From: Pseudomonas viridiflava
Lineage (GTDB): Bacteria > Pseudomonadota > Gammaproteobacteria > Pseudomonadales > Pseudomonadaceae
NCBI RefSeq assembly: GCF_900583165.1
Contig: NZ_UTKY01000053.1
Location: 1 to 64,000 of the forward strand
Length of the DNA stretch: 64,000 bases
Reading direction: 5' to 3'
Numbering within the stretch: position 1 is the stretch's first letter; the number at the start of each line of letters is the position of its first letter. This document shows positions 1 to 8,127 of the stretch, in pieces. The notes under the pieces are model-generated. The model saw nothing but the letters and a program-made list of their open reading frames with translations, made no database searches and was not told the origin of the DNA. A program made the position numbers and the translations under genes.

Positions 1-2
1 TT

Positions 3-137
3 GTCAGCGAGGCACTATCAGGGGAAAGGATAGGGCTCAAAGAAGCTGAGGAAGATGTTTGGGATTTGTACCTGTGTGATTATCCCTTGGGAAGGCTTGG
101 ACGTGGCATGACCCGTGTCCAAGCCTCGAATGTGTAA
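3..137 (+). CDS. Transposase C-terminus (partial, 5' end outside window)
   Basis: An open frame runs from the window edge to a TAA at 135-137 and encodes about 44 residues including GERIGLKEAEEDVWDLYLCD. This resembles the C-terminal end of DDE-type integrase-core transposases (IS481-like), as recalled from family patterns and not from a search. The stop codon lies inside the first of two tgtaaacgatgtc repeats that look like the end of an insertion sequence, which supports a transposase identity. The catalytic part is outside the window, so family and intactness cannot be judged. Confidence 0.45.
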   Translation, partial: VSEALSGERIGLKEAEEDVWDLYLCDYPLGRLGRGMTRVQASNV

Positions 138-180
138 ACGATGTCCCCGGTTTCAGATGTAAACGATGTCTACGGTTCAA
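133..180. mobile_element. Probable right end of an insertion sequence
   Basis: The 13-mer tgtaaacgatgtc occurs at 133-145 and again at 158-170, exactly 25 bases apart, directly after the transposase-like ORF. Repeated motifs of this kind are common at IS termini. The exact terminus is unknown but lies near 180, where REPIN-like sequence begins. Confidence 0.45.
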
Positions 181-182
181 CA

Positions 183-257
183 CCCCGATTGCGGTGTATC
201 AGTCACCTAATTTGGTGACTGACACCCTGCTATCGGGAGCAAGCCCCCTCCCACATT
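183..257. repeat. Truncated REPIN (left arm lost)
   Basis: The right arm atcgggagcaagccccctcc plus caca (ending at 257) is complete. The inner hairpin tcagtcacc/ggtgactga is also intact. The left arm is cut down to ccccgat at 183-189, immediately after the IS end. Intact copies elsewhere in the window start with tgtgggagggggcttg. Confidence 0.8.
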
Positions 258-283
258 TTTATCTGCATTTCAGCCACCAAAAT

Positions 284-297
284 GCCAACTTTTTGGC
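284..297. promoter_or_regulatory. Inverted repeat GCCAA-N4-TTGGC upstream of algD
   Basis: A short perfect inverted repeat with 5-base arms and a 4-base spacer sits about 220 bases upstream of the predicted algD -35 box. It could be a regulator site for a protein that recognises GGC/GCC half-sites, such as AmrZ, but that is inference only. Confidence 0.3.
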
Positions 298-360
298 GTC
301 AAAAAATATCTTGTCGCAAACCTAACGTTTCTTTCACTCGACATTTCTGAATTTTTTTCA

Positions 361-470
361 TAGTGGCACCACTTTTTTAAAACACTAGTGGCACAAAACT
401 ATCCCCTCGCGCCAACTCCCTATAACTATTGGCCCAAAGAGCAAGTGCTATCAATATAGTACTAGTGCCA
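361..470. promoter_or_regulatory. Cluster of TGGCAC half-sites upstream of the algD promoter
   Basis: The 9-mer tagtggcac occurs at 361-369 and 386-394 (25-bp spacing), and the inverse motif GTGCCA occurs at 465-470 within actagtgcca. The DNA between is A+T-rich compared with the rest of the window. The arrangement suggests an upstream activator or repressor platform for algD. AmrZ is a candidate by analogy with P. aeruginosa; this is not shown by the sequence. Confidence 0.35.
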
Positions 471-518
471 TCTTCGCTAATATTTCAAGAAATTTCCGGA
501 AACAGGATGAGCGGGCTG

Positions 519-545
519 GAACTTCGTCCAAACGCACGGCTCATA
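519..545 (+). promoter_or_regulatory. Predicted AlgU (sigma-22/RpoE-type) promoter of algD
   Basis: GAACTT at 519-524, a 16-base spacer and TCATA at 541-545 match the GAACTT-N16/17-TCtga pattern of AlgU-dependent promoters, including that of algD in P. aeruginosa. Transcription would start near 551 and leave a leader of roughly 465 nt before the algD ATG. Long algD leaders with remote upstream activator sites are known in the genus. Confidence 0.65.
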
Positions 546-1015
546 CCACCGGTAACGAAATTCTCTGTTTCTGTAGGAGATGACTTACATAAGGGCCAAC
601 GGAAGTAGCAAAGTTGTCACATTTAACTTTGACTCATTGGTCACATTACCAACCGATTAGTTAAGAGCGGCGGCAAGGATGATTTGCTTCTCCCTATAAG
701 GCCAAGGCCAAGCTTCCCCTAATGGGTCAGTGAGACAACCCAAGGCATTGATAAGTAAAGGCTTACCGCCTCTATCAGCGCCCTGCGGCACTGGCGCCGA
801 GCCCTTCTCCCAGGAAGGCTGGCTGCATTTCAGGGCAAGCCCCAATAACAAGGCCAAGTTGCGCACAACTTGAGTGCAATAGTTAGTCACTCGTTAATAA
901 ACATGCCTATACGCGGTAAGTCGGCGTCTATTCGCCCAACTTTCGTGGCATCAGTGACGCTTGCAAACATGAACTCCGGCCATTAATTGGCATGATTAAG
1001 AATGAGGTAAATGCG
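546..1015 (+). other. Long untranslated leader of algD
   Basis: No convincing gene is seen on either strand. A 77-codon open frame on the minus strand (657-890) has no recognisable family, no good ribosome site and lies in what should be the algD leader. A ribosome site GAGG at 1004-1007 is followed after 8 bases by the algD ATG. Confidence 0.5.
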
Positions 1016-2332
1016 ATGCGCATCAGCATATTTGGTTTGGGTTACGTTGGCGCAGTCTGTGCCGGTTGTCTGTCTTCCCGTGGCCACGAAGTGGTTGGCG
1101 TGGACATCTCCAAGGAAAAGATTGACCTGATCAATGCCGGCAAATCGCCCATCGTTGAACCAGGCTTGGGCGAGCTGCTGAGCAAGGGGATCGAAACCGG
1201 TCGTCTGCGCGGCACCACCAACTTCGCCGAAGCCATCCGCGACACCGACCTGTCGATGATCTGCGTCGGTACGCCGAGCAAGAAGAACGGCGACCTGGAA
1301 CTCGACTACATCGAAGCCGTGTGCCGCGAAATCGGCTTTGTCCTGCGTGACAAAGCCACTCGCCACACCGTAGTCGTGCGCAGCACCGTACTGCCAGGTA
1401 CCGTGGCCAATGTCGTGATCCCGATCCTCGAAGACTGCTCCGGCAAGAAAGCCGGCGTCGATTTTGGCGTTGCGGTCAACCCGGAATTCCTGCGTGAATC
1501 CACCGCCATTGCCGACTACGACCTGCCACCGATGACTGTCATCGGCGAGTTCGACAAAGCCTCCGGTGATGTCTTGCAGTCGCTGTACGAAGAGCTCGAC
1601 GCGCCGATCATCCGCAAGGACATCGCCGTCGCCGAGATGATCAAGTACACCTGCAACGTCTGGCACGCCACCAAGGTGACCTTCGCCAACGAGATCGGCA
1701 ACATCGCCAAGGCCGTCGGCGTCGATGGTCGCGAAGTGATGGAAGTGGTCTGCCAGGACAAGACCCTCAACCTGTCCCAGTACTACATGCGCCCAGGTTT
1801 CGCTTTCGGCGGTTCGTGCCTGCCGAAAGACGTGCGTGCCCTCACCTACCGCGCCAGCTCCCTGGACGTGGAAGCGCCACTGCTCAACTCGCTGATGCGC
1901 AGTAACGAGTCCCAGGTACAGAACGCCTTCGACATCGTTGCTGGCCACGACAAGCGCAGAGTCGCGCTGCTGGGCCTGAGCTTCAAGGCCGGTACCGATG
2001 ACCTGCGTGAAAGCCCGCTGGTTGAGCTGGCCGAAATGCTGATCGGCAAGGGTTTCGACCTGAGCATCTACGACAGCAACGTCGAGTACGCCCGTGTGCA
2101 CGGTGCGAACAAGGACTACATCGAAGGCAAGATCCCGCACGTGTCGTCCCTGCTCAACTCGGACTTCGATGATGTGATCAACAACTCCGACGTGATCATC
2201 CTCGGCAACCGTGACGAGAAATTCCGTGCCCTGGCGCAGAACGCACCGCACGGCAAGCAAGTGATCGACCTGGTGGGCTTCATGAAAAATGCGACCTGCA
2301 CCACCGGTCGCACCGAAGGCATCTGCTGGTAA
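1016..2332 (+). CDS. algD: GDP-mannose 6-dehydrogenase
   Basis: AlgD oxidises GDP-mannose to GDP-mannuronic acid with NAD+, the committed step of alginate synthesis in the cytoplasm. The 438-residue product starts MRISIFGLGYVGAVCAGC, a Rossmann dinucleotide-binding motif. It carries the family active-site Cys268 in FGGSCLPKD and a C-terminal UDP-binding-type domain with LLGLSFKAGTDDLRESP. The length matches P. aeruginosa AlgD (436 aa). The ATG at 1016 is chosen over an upstream in-frame ATG at 992 because GAGG lies 8 bases before it and the product then begins exactly like AlgD. It is the first gene of the alginate operon, behind the predicted AlgU promoter. Confidence 0.97.
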   Translation: MRISIFGLGYVGAVCAGCLSSRGHEVVGVDISKEKIDLINAGKSPIVEPGLGELLSKGIETGRLRGTTNFAEAIRDTDLSMICVGTPSKKNGDLELDYIEAVCREIGFVLRDKATRHTVVVRSTVLPGTVANVVIPILEDCSGKKAGVDFGVAVNPEFLRESTAIADYDLPPMTVIGEFDKASGDVLQSLYEELDAPIIRKDIAVAEMIKYTCNVWHATKVTFANEIGNIAKAVGVDGREVMEVVCQDKTLNLSQYYMRPGFAFGGSCLPKDVRALTYRASSLDVEAPLLNSLMRSNESQVQNAFDIVAGHDKRRVALLGLSFKAGTDDLRESPLVELAEMLIGKGFDLSIYDSNVEYARVHGANKDYIEGKIPHVSSLLNSDFDDVINNSDVIILGNRDEKFRALAQNAPHGKQVIDLVGFMKNATCTTGRTEGICW

Positions 2333-2344
2333 CAGCAACGGCAA

Positions 2345-2391
2345 GTTTCAGGCGGCGCGCGTTTCCATCCCCAGCGCTCGCCGCCTGAAAC
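2345..2391 (+). other. Stem-loop in the algD-alg8 gap
   Basis: A perfect 13-base inverted repeat, gtttcaggcggcg (2345-2357) and cgccgcctgaaac (2379-2391), flanks a 21-base loop. No U-run follows, so it is unlikely to be a full intrinsic terminator. It may protect the algD message or tune the algD to alg8 ratio. Confidence 0.6.
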
Positions 2392-2415
2392 CTCCTTCAC
2401 CTTCGGAAGATGCTT

Positions 2416-3897
2416 ATGTCCAAGTTAAAACATGTCCTACTGCAGTCTGCCGGCTGGCTGTTCTTCCTCAGCCTGCTGATGGGACTCGCCCTGCTGTTGC
2501 CGGCGAGTACATTCGACTCCGAGTCGAAGAATTTTATTTTCCTGATTGGCGCCGTGGGTATCTGGCGCTACTCGATGGGTGCTACGCATTTCTTTCGCGG
2601 CATGCTGTTTTTGTACGTGGTCTACCCGCACCTGCGCCGTAAAGTGCGCAAGCTCGGCAAGAGCGCCGACCCGTCCCATGTGTTCCTGATGGTCACCAGC
2701 TTTCGAATCGATGCACTGACCACCGCCCAGGTGTACAGCTCGGTGATTCGCGAAGCCATCGAATGCGGCTTCCCTACCACCGTGGTCTGCTCGCTGGTGG
2801 AAATGTCCGATGAGCTGCTGGTGAAAAGCCTGTGGGAAAAGATGAACCCGCCGGAGCACGTCAAGCTCGACTTCGTGCGCATCGCCGGTACCGGCAAACG
2901 CGACGGCCTGGCCTTTGGTTTCCGCGCCATCTCCCGCCACTTGCCGGATGACCGCGCCGTGGTTGCCGTGATCGATGGCGACACCGTGCTCGCCGAAGGC
3001 GTCGTGCGCAAGACCGTGCCGTGGTTCCAGCTGTTTGGCAACGTCGGCGGCCTGACCACCAACGAGTTCTGCGAAGTACGCGGCGGCTACATCATGAGCG
3101 AGTGGCACAAGCTGCGTTTCGCCCAGCGCCACATCAACATGTGCTCCATGGCCCTGTCCAAGCGCGTGCTGACCATGACCGGTCGCATGTCGGTGTTCCG
3201 TGCCAGCGTAGTGACCGACCCGGGCTTTATCGCCGACGTGGAAAGCGACTCGCTGCAACACTGGCGCCTGGGCCGCTTCAAGTTTTTGACCGGTGATGAC
3301 AAGTCCAGCTGGTTCAGCTTGATGCGCCTGGGCTACGACACGTTCTACGTGCCGGACGCGGCGATTCACACCGTGGAACACCCGCCGGAAAAGAGCTTTA
3401 TCAAGGCCAGCCGCAAGCTGATGTTCCGCTGGTACGGCAACAACCTGCGCCAGAACTCCCGCGCCCTGGGCCTGGGTGTACGTCGCCTCGGCGTGTTCAC
3501 CAGCATCGTGTTGTTTGACCAGCGCGTGTCGATGTGGACCTCCCTGCTGGGCCTGACGGTCGCAATCATTGCCACCTTCAAGTACGGCGGCGCGTTCATC
3601 CTCGCGTACCTGCTGTGGATCGGCCTAACCCGCCTGATCCTGACCCTGTTGCTGTCGTGCTCCGGCCACAAGATCGGCCCGGCTTACCCGGCGATTCTCT
3701 ATTACAACCAGATCATGGGCGCGCTGGTGAAGATCTACGTGTTCTTCCGCCTTGATCAACAGTCCTGGACCCGCCAGGACACCAAACTGACCCGCGATTT
3801 GGCCAGCTTTCAACGTTGGTTCAACACCTGGTCGTCTCGGACCATGACCTTCTCCGCCGGCAGCATTTTTGTCGCCGTGCTGCTGATGATGGTCTGA
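2416..3897 (+). CDS. alg8: Alginate polymerase, glycosyltransferase family 2
   Basis: Alg8 is the inner-membrane polymerase that joins mannuronate from GDP-mannuronate. It works with Alg44, which binds c-di-GMP. The protein (493 aa) has N-terminal membrane segments, a cytoplasmic GT2 domain with the DxD motif IDGDT (D187, D189), TGDDKS at about 292-297 and an acceptor-site motif in RKLMFRW, then several C-terminal membrane helices. The ATG at 2416 has GGAAG 6 bases upstream; an ATG two codons earlier abuts that site and is less likely. Confidence 0.96.
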   Translation: MSKLKHVLLQSAGWLFFLSLLMGLALLLPASTFDSESKNFIFLIGAVGIWRYSMGATHFFRGMLFLYVVYPHLRRKVRKLGKSADPSHVFLMVTSFRIDALTTAQVYSSVIREAIECGFPTTVVCSLVEMSDELLVKSLWEKMNPPEHVKLDFVRIAGTGKRDGLAFGFRAISRHLPDDRAVVAVIDGDTVLAEGVVRKTVPWFQLFGNVGGLTTNEFCEVRGGYIMSEWHKLRFAQRHINMCSMALSKRVLTMTGRMSVFRASVVTDPGFIADVESDSLQHWRLGRFKFLTGDDKSSWFSLMRLGYDTFYVPDAAIHTVEHPPEKSFIKASRKLMFRWYGNNLRQNSRALGLGVRRLGVFTSIVLFDQRVSMWTSLLGLTVAIIATFKYGGAFILAYLLWIGLTRLILTLLLSCSGHKIGPAYPAILYYNQIMGALVKIYVFFRLDQQSWTRQDTKLTRDLASFQRWFNTWSSRTMTFSAGSIFVAVLLMMV

Positions 3898-3933
3898 CCC
3901 TGCCAAGCCTGAATTAACCTAGGAATTACACCA

Positions 3934-5100
3934 ATGAATAGCCAAGCAAACGTCAACGTTGTCCACGAATCCGAAGCCCAACGCCAACACGCACGGGTCA
4001 AAATCCCGGCCAAATTGCGCTTCTTCGGCAATGACGGCAAACCCACCGAAGCGCGGGTGATCGATCTCTCGGCCGGTGGCCTGGCATTCACCGCGACCCA
4101 GCCGCTGAATATCGGCGAAGTGCACAAAGGCCGCCTGCAGTTTGTGATCGATAACCTGGGCCTGGCGATGGACGTGGAGCTGCAGATCCGCTCCTACGAC
4201 CGCCAGACCGGCCGCACCGGTTGCCAGTTCCAGAACCTGGAGCAGCAGGATATTTCCACCCTGCGCCACCTGATCACGTCGCACTTGTCGGGTGACATCG
4301 TGTCCATGGGCGACGTGCTCGCTACCCTGCAACGTGACAACTTCACCAAGGCGCGCAAGGTCAAGGACAGCGGCAGCAACATGAGCGCCGCTGGCCGCCT
4401 GCGTGCCGTCGTGTTCAGCGCCGGTATCTTCATCGTCGGTCTGGCGGCCTTCGGGTTCATCTTCAAGTCGGTGTATGGCATGTACTTCGTCAGCCACGCC
4501 CAGGCTGGCCTGGTCAGCGTACCGGGCATGAACGTGACCATGCCGCGCGACGGCACCGTGCAAAGCCTGCTCAAAGGTGACGGCATCGCCGCCAAAGGCG
4601 CGCCACTGGCGACGTTCAGCACCAGCATGCTCGACGTACTCAAGGGCCATCTGGACGAAGACCAACTGCAACCGGCCAAGGTTGAAGAACTGTTCGGCAA
4701 GCAAATGACCGGCACCCTGACCTCGCCGTGTGATTGCGTGGTCGCCCAGCAGATGGTCGCCGACGGTCAGTACGCCAACAAAGGCGATGTGATCTTCCAA
4801 CTGGTGCCACGCGGCAGCCTGGCCAATGTTGAAGCGCGCTTCACCTATCGCCAATTCGCCGACGTTCGCCCAGGCACCCCAGTGAGCTTCCAAGTGGCCG
4901 ACGAAGAGCAAATTCGCACCGGCACCATCGTCAGCAGCACCAGCCTGAACAGCGCCGACCTGTCCTCCGACATCCGCGTGCAGATCAAGCCCGATGCACC
5001 GCTGGACAGCACCTACGCCGGTCGCCCGGTCGAAGTGACCAGCGACCGTGGCCCTTCGCTGAACTGGCTGATCGACAAAGCCATGGCTAACGGTCTGTAA
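3934..5100 (+). CDS. alg44: Alginate co-polymerase with PilZ c-di-GMP receptor domain
   Basis: Alg44 couples c-di-GMP to alginate polymerisation and links the polymerase to the periplasm. The N-terminal PilZ domain has the R17-x3-R21 pair (QRQHAR) and D44-x-S46-AGG (VIDLSAGG), at the positions known to bind c-di-GMP in P. aeruginosa. A single membrane helix lies near residues 153-180. The rest is a HlyD-like periplasmic domain with a pair of cysteines (SPCDCVV). All ligand residues are intact, so post-translational c-di-GMP control should operate. Confidence 0.96.
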   Translation: MNSQANVNVVHESEAQRQHARVKIPAKLRFFGNDGKPTEARVIDLSAGGLAFTATQPLNIGEVHKGRLQFVIDNLGLAMDVELQIRSYDRQTGRTGCQFQNLEQQDISTLRHLITSHLSGDIVSMGDVLATLQRDNFTKARKVKDSGSNMSAAGRLRAVVFSAGIFIVGLAAFGFIFKSVYGMYFVSHAQAGLVSVPGMNVTMPRDGTVQSLLKGDGIAAKGAPLATFSTSMLDVLKGHLDEDQLQPAKVEELFGKQMTGTLTSPCDCVVAQQMVADGQYANKGDVIFQLVPRGSLANVEARFTYRQFADVRPGTPVSFQVADEEQIRTGTIVSSTSLNSADLSSDIRVQIKPDAPLDSTYAGRPVEVTSDRGPSLNWLIDKAMANGL

Positions 5101-5108
5101 GCGAGGAC

Positions 5109-6632
5109 ATGCCTGTGAACCCTATTTCAACAACAACACCGGCCAATGTGGGAGCCGGGCTTGCCCGCGATGGCATCGACTCGGCACACCTGCAACACCG
5201 AGGTGCCCGCATCGCAGGCAAGCCAGCTCCCACACAAAGCAGATCCCACTCAGCCATGGCCTGCTGTGCTCTGGCATTGGCCGTCAGTCTCGCCGGTTGC
5301 GCCGGCCTGCCCGACCAACGCCTGGCTAACGAAGCGCTCAAGCGCGGCGACACCGTCACCGCCCAGCAGAACTACCAGCAACTGGCCGACCTGGGCTACA
5401 GCGAGGCCCAAGTGGGCCTGGCCGATATCCAGGTAGGCACCCGCGACCCGGCGCAGATCAAGCAGGCCGAAGCCACCTACCGTGCAGCGGCAGACACCTC
5501 GCCCCGCGCCCAGGCTCGCCTGGGTCGCCTGCTGGTCGCCAAGCCCGGCAGCACCGAAGCTGAGCACCACGAAGCCGAAGCCCTGTTGAAAAAAGCCTTT
5601 GCCAATGGCGAAGGCAACACGCTGATCCCGCTGGCCATGCTGTACCTGCAATACCCCCACAGTTTCCCGAACGTCAACGCCCAGCAGCAGATCAGCAAGT
5701 GGCAAGCCTCGGGTTACCCGGAAGCCGGTCTGGCCCAGGTGCTGCTGTATCGCACCCAAGGCACTTACGACCAGCATTTGGATGACGTGGAGCGCATCTG
5801 CAAGGCCGCGCTGAACACCACCGATATCTGCTACGTCGAACTGGCCACGGTTTACCAGAAGCAAGCCGCGCCCGAGAAACAGGCCGAGTTGCTCAAGCAG
5901 ATGGAAGCCGGCTACAGCCGTGGCACCGTCACCGCACAGCGCGTCGACAGTGTTGCCCGCGTACTCGGCGATGCCACCCTCGGCACCCCGGACGAAAAAA
6001 CCGCCCAGGCCCTGCTGGAAAAAATCGCCCCTGGCTACCCGGCTTCCTGGGTCAGCCTGGCGCAACTGCTCTACGACTTCCCGGAAATGGGCGACGTCGA
6101 CCAGATGATGAAGTACCTGGACAACGGCCGCGCCGCCGACCAGCCGCGCGCCGAACTGCTGCTGGGCAAGCTCTACTACGAAGGCAAGTGGGTACCCGCT
6201 GACGCCAAGGCCGCCGAAGCGCACTTCGAAAAAGCCCAAGGCAGAGAAGTCGCTGCCGATTACTACCTCGGTCAGATCTACCGCCGCGGTTATCTGGGCA
6301 AGGTCTACCCGCAAAAAGCCCTGGACCACTTGCTGACCGCTGCGCGCAACGGCCAGAACAGCGCCGACTTCGCCATCGCTCAATTGTTTTCCCAAGGCAA
6401 GGGCACCAAGCCCGACCCATTGAACGCCTATGTCTTCAGCCAGTTGGCTAAAGCCCAGGACACGCCAGAGGCCAACGACCTGGCCACGCAACTTGAGGCC
6501 CCGCTGACACCGGAGCAACGCACCCAAGGCCAACGCCTGGTGCAACAAGAGCTGGCGACCCGCGGCACCCTGGCCCAGAGCACGTTGCAATTGCACGCCC
6601 TGGAAGAAGACGACGGCGAGGAATCCCTATGA
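5109..6632 (+). CDS. algK: Alginate export lipoprotein with TPR/Sel1 repeats, carrying an in-frame REPIN
   Basis: AlgK is a periplasmic-side outer-membrane lipoprotein made of TPR/Sel1-like helical repeats that positions the AlgE porin and bridges to AlgX and Alg44. The lipobox LAVSLAGC is followed by [17 protein letters not shown], as in AlgK. The N-terminus is abnormal: a 90-bp REPIN (5147-5236, exactly 30 codons, no stop) lies between the ribosome site and the lipobox. Start is uncertain. ATG 5109 is only 2 bases from GAGG (5103-5106), GTG 5115 has an 8-base spacing, and ATG 5256 would give a very short signal peptide with no positive charge and no clear ribosome site. Reading through the REPIN gives about 60 residues before the lipid-carrying Cys. 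Confidence 0.9.
   Translation: MPVNPISTTTPANVGAGLARDGIDSAHLQHRGARIAGKPAPTQSRSHSAMACCALALAVSLAGCAGLPDQRLANEALKRGDTVTAQQNYQQLADLGYSEAQVGLADIQVGTRDPAQIKQAEATYRAAADTSPRAQARLGRLLVAKPGSTEAEHHEAEALLKKAFANGEGNTLIPLAMLYLQYPHSFPNVNAQQQISKWQASGYPEAGLAQVLLYRTQGTYDQHLDDVERICKAALNTTDICYVELATVYQKQAAPEKQAELLKQMEAGYSRGTVTAQRVDSVARVLGDATLGTPDEKTAQALLEKIAPGYPASWVSLAQLLYDFPEMGDVDQMMKYLDNGRAADQPRAELLLGKLYYEGKWVPADAKAAEAHFEKAQGREVAADYYLGQIYRRGYLGKVYPQKALDHLLTAARNGQNSADFAIAQLFSQGKGTKPDPLNAYVFSQLAKAQDTPEANDLATQLEAPLTPEQRTQGQRLVQQELATRGTLAQSTLQLHALEEDDGEESL
5147..5236. repeat. REPIN inside algK (gagc-type arms)
   Basis: Left arm tgtgggagccgggcttgccc then gcgatg; right arm (reverse complement) tgtgggagctggcttgcctg then cgatg. 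They face each other around a short inner inverted repeat (ctcgg...ccgag). The arms are of a different subtype from the ggagggggcttg copies found elsewhere in the window. Length is 90 bp, a multiple of three, and it contains no stop in the algK frame. Confidence 0.85.
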
Positions 6633-8113
6633 AGCTCAACCCATTCGTCAAGGCCGGCATCGGCCTGACCTTCGCCCTGCTGTGGTCGTGCCCGACCCTG
6701 GCCGCGCTGACCGAAGCCAAGAACTTCGGCCTGGAAGTCAAAGCCACTGCCCAGTCCGAAGATGACCGTGACCTCGGCACCCAGAAAGGCGGCGACGTCA
6801 ACGGTATCGGCCTCGATGTGCGCCCGTGGGTCTACGGTGAGAGCGGCGCGTGGAGCGCCTATGCCATGGGCCAGGCCGTGGTGTCCAGCGACATCATCGA
6901 GACCGACACCCTGCAACAGTCCTCCGATGACGTGAACCAGCAGACCACCAATAACGACCGCAAGGCCAAGAAAAACTACCTGGCCATGCGCGAGTTCTGG
7001 GTCGGCTACAGCGGCTTCACGCCCTATCCTGGCGAGATCCTCAAGCTGGGTCGTCAACGCCTGCGCAATGACGACGGCCAATGGCGCGACACCAATATCG
7101 AAGCGCTGAACTGGACCTTCGACACCACCTTGCTCAAGGCCAACGTCGGCGTCGCTGAACGCTTCAGCGAATACCGCACCGACCTCAAGGAACTGTCCCC
7201 GGTCGACAAAGATCGCCAGCACCTTTACGCCGACGCCGCCTACCAGTGGACGCCCGGCCAGTGGATCGGCCTGCGCGGCCACCACACCCACGACAACGGC
7301 AAGCTCGACTACCCGCAGCCGGGCGTGGCCACCGACTCGCTGGACAAGCGCGAGAACGGCGACCTGACCTGGCTCGGCATCGAAGCCAACAGCGACGCCT
7401 ACAACTGGCGCAACACCAACACCGTCAACTACTGGGCGAGCGTCACCGGCATGCGCGGCGATCGCGACAAGGTTAACGCGCTCAAAAAAGACGGCACCCG
7501 CCCGGACCAGGCCAAGAACAGCGACGACCTGAGCGGCTGGGCCACCGACATCGGCTTGCGCCTGCGCCTCGACCCGCAGTGGCAAGTGGGTGCGGCCTAT
7601 GCCCGCGCCAGCGCCGACTACGAGCAGAACGGCCTGCAAAGCAACCGTTCGAACTGGACCGGTACCCAGTCCCGCGTGCACCGTTTCGGCGAAGCGTTTC
7701 GCGGCGAGATGAACAACATGCAGTCCATGAGCCTGTTCGGTTCCTGGCAGCTGCGCGAGGACTACGACGCCAGCCTGGTGTACCACAAGTTCTGGCGCGT
7801 GGACGGCAACAAGCCGATCAGCAGCAGCGGTATCGCCGCGCTGGATAACACCACTGATTCGGCCGGCGACATCGTCTCCAGCACCTCGCTGCCCCTGGCC
7901 GACGGCAAAAAAGACCTGGGTCAGGAAATGGACCTGGTGGTCACCAAGTACTTCAAGAAAGGCCTGCTCCCGGCAGCCCTCAGCCAGTCCATTGACGAGC
8001 CGTCGGCCCTGGTGCGTTTCCGTGCCGGCGTGTTCAAGCCGGGCGACGCCTATGGCAGCAACGTCGATTCCTACATGCACCGCGCATTTGTCGATGTGGT
8101 GTGGAAATTCTGA
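6629..8113 (+). CDS. algE: Outer-membrane alginate export porin
   Basis: AlgE forms the beta-barrel channel through which alginate leaves the cell. The 494-residue precursor has a signal peptide ([13 protein letters not shown]..., cleavage probably near TLAA), a body rich in alternating aromatic and charged residues as in an 18-stranded barrel, and ends in DVVWKF with the terminal Phe used by the BAM complex. Its ATG overlaps the algK stop (ATGA), indicating translational coupling, so the algK N-terminal change could affect AlgE output too. Confidence 0.96.
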   Translation: MKLNPFVKAGIGLTFALLWSCPTLAALTEAKNFGLEVKATAQSEDDRDLGTQKGGDVNGIGLDVRPWVYGESGAWSAYAMGQAVVSSDIIETDTLQQSSDDVNQQTTNNDRKAKKNYLAMREFWVGYSGFTPYPGEILKLGRQRLRNDDGQWRDTNIEALNWTFDTTLLKANVGVAERFSEYRTDLKELSPVDKDRQHLYADAAYQWTPGQWIGLRGHHTHDNGKLDYPQPGVATDSLDKRENGDLTWLGIEANSDAYNWRNTNTVNYWASVTGMRGDRDKVNALKKDGTRPDQAKNSDDLSGWATDIGLRLRLDPQWQVGAAYARASADYEQNGLQSNRSNWTGTQSRVHRFGEAFRGEMNNMQSMSLFGSWQLREDYDASLVYHKFWRVDGNKPISSSGIAALDNTTDSAGDIVSSTSLPLADGKKDLGQEMDLVVTKYFKKGLLPAALSQSIDEPSALVRFRAGVFKPGDAYGSNVDSYMHRAFVDVVWKF

Positions 8114-8127
8114 TGGGAGCCTGCGCG

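Noticed and set aside
657..890. 77-codon open frame on the minus strand upstream of algD
   Set aside because: No recognised family, no clear ribosome site, and it lies antisense within the predicted algD leader. It could be a decayed gene remnant, but nothing supports a product.
983..2344. 453-codon open frame antisense to algD, and similar long antisense frames over algE, algG, algL, algI, algA, murC and ftsI
   Set aside because: They exactly shadow well-identified genes in G+C-rich DNA, where stop codons are rare on the opposite strand. The translations are low-complexity and match no family.
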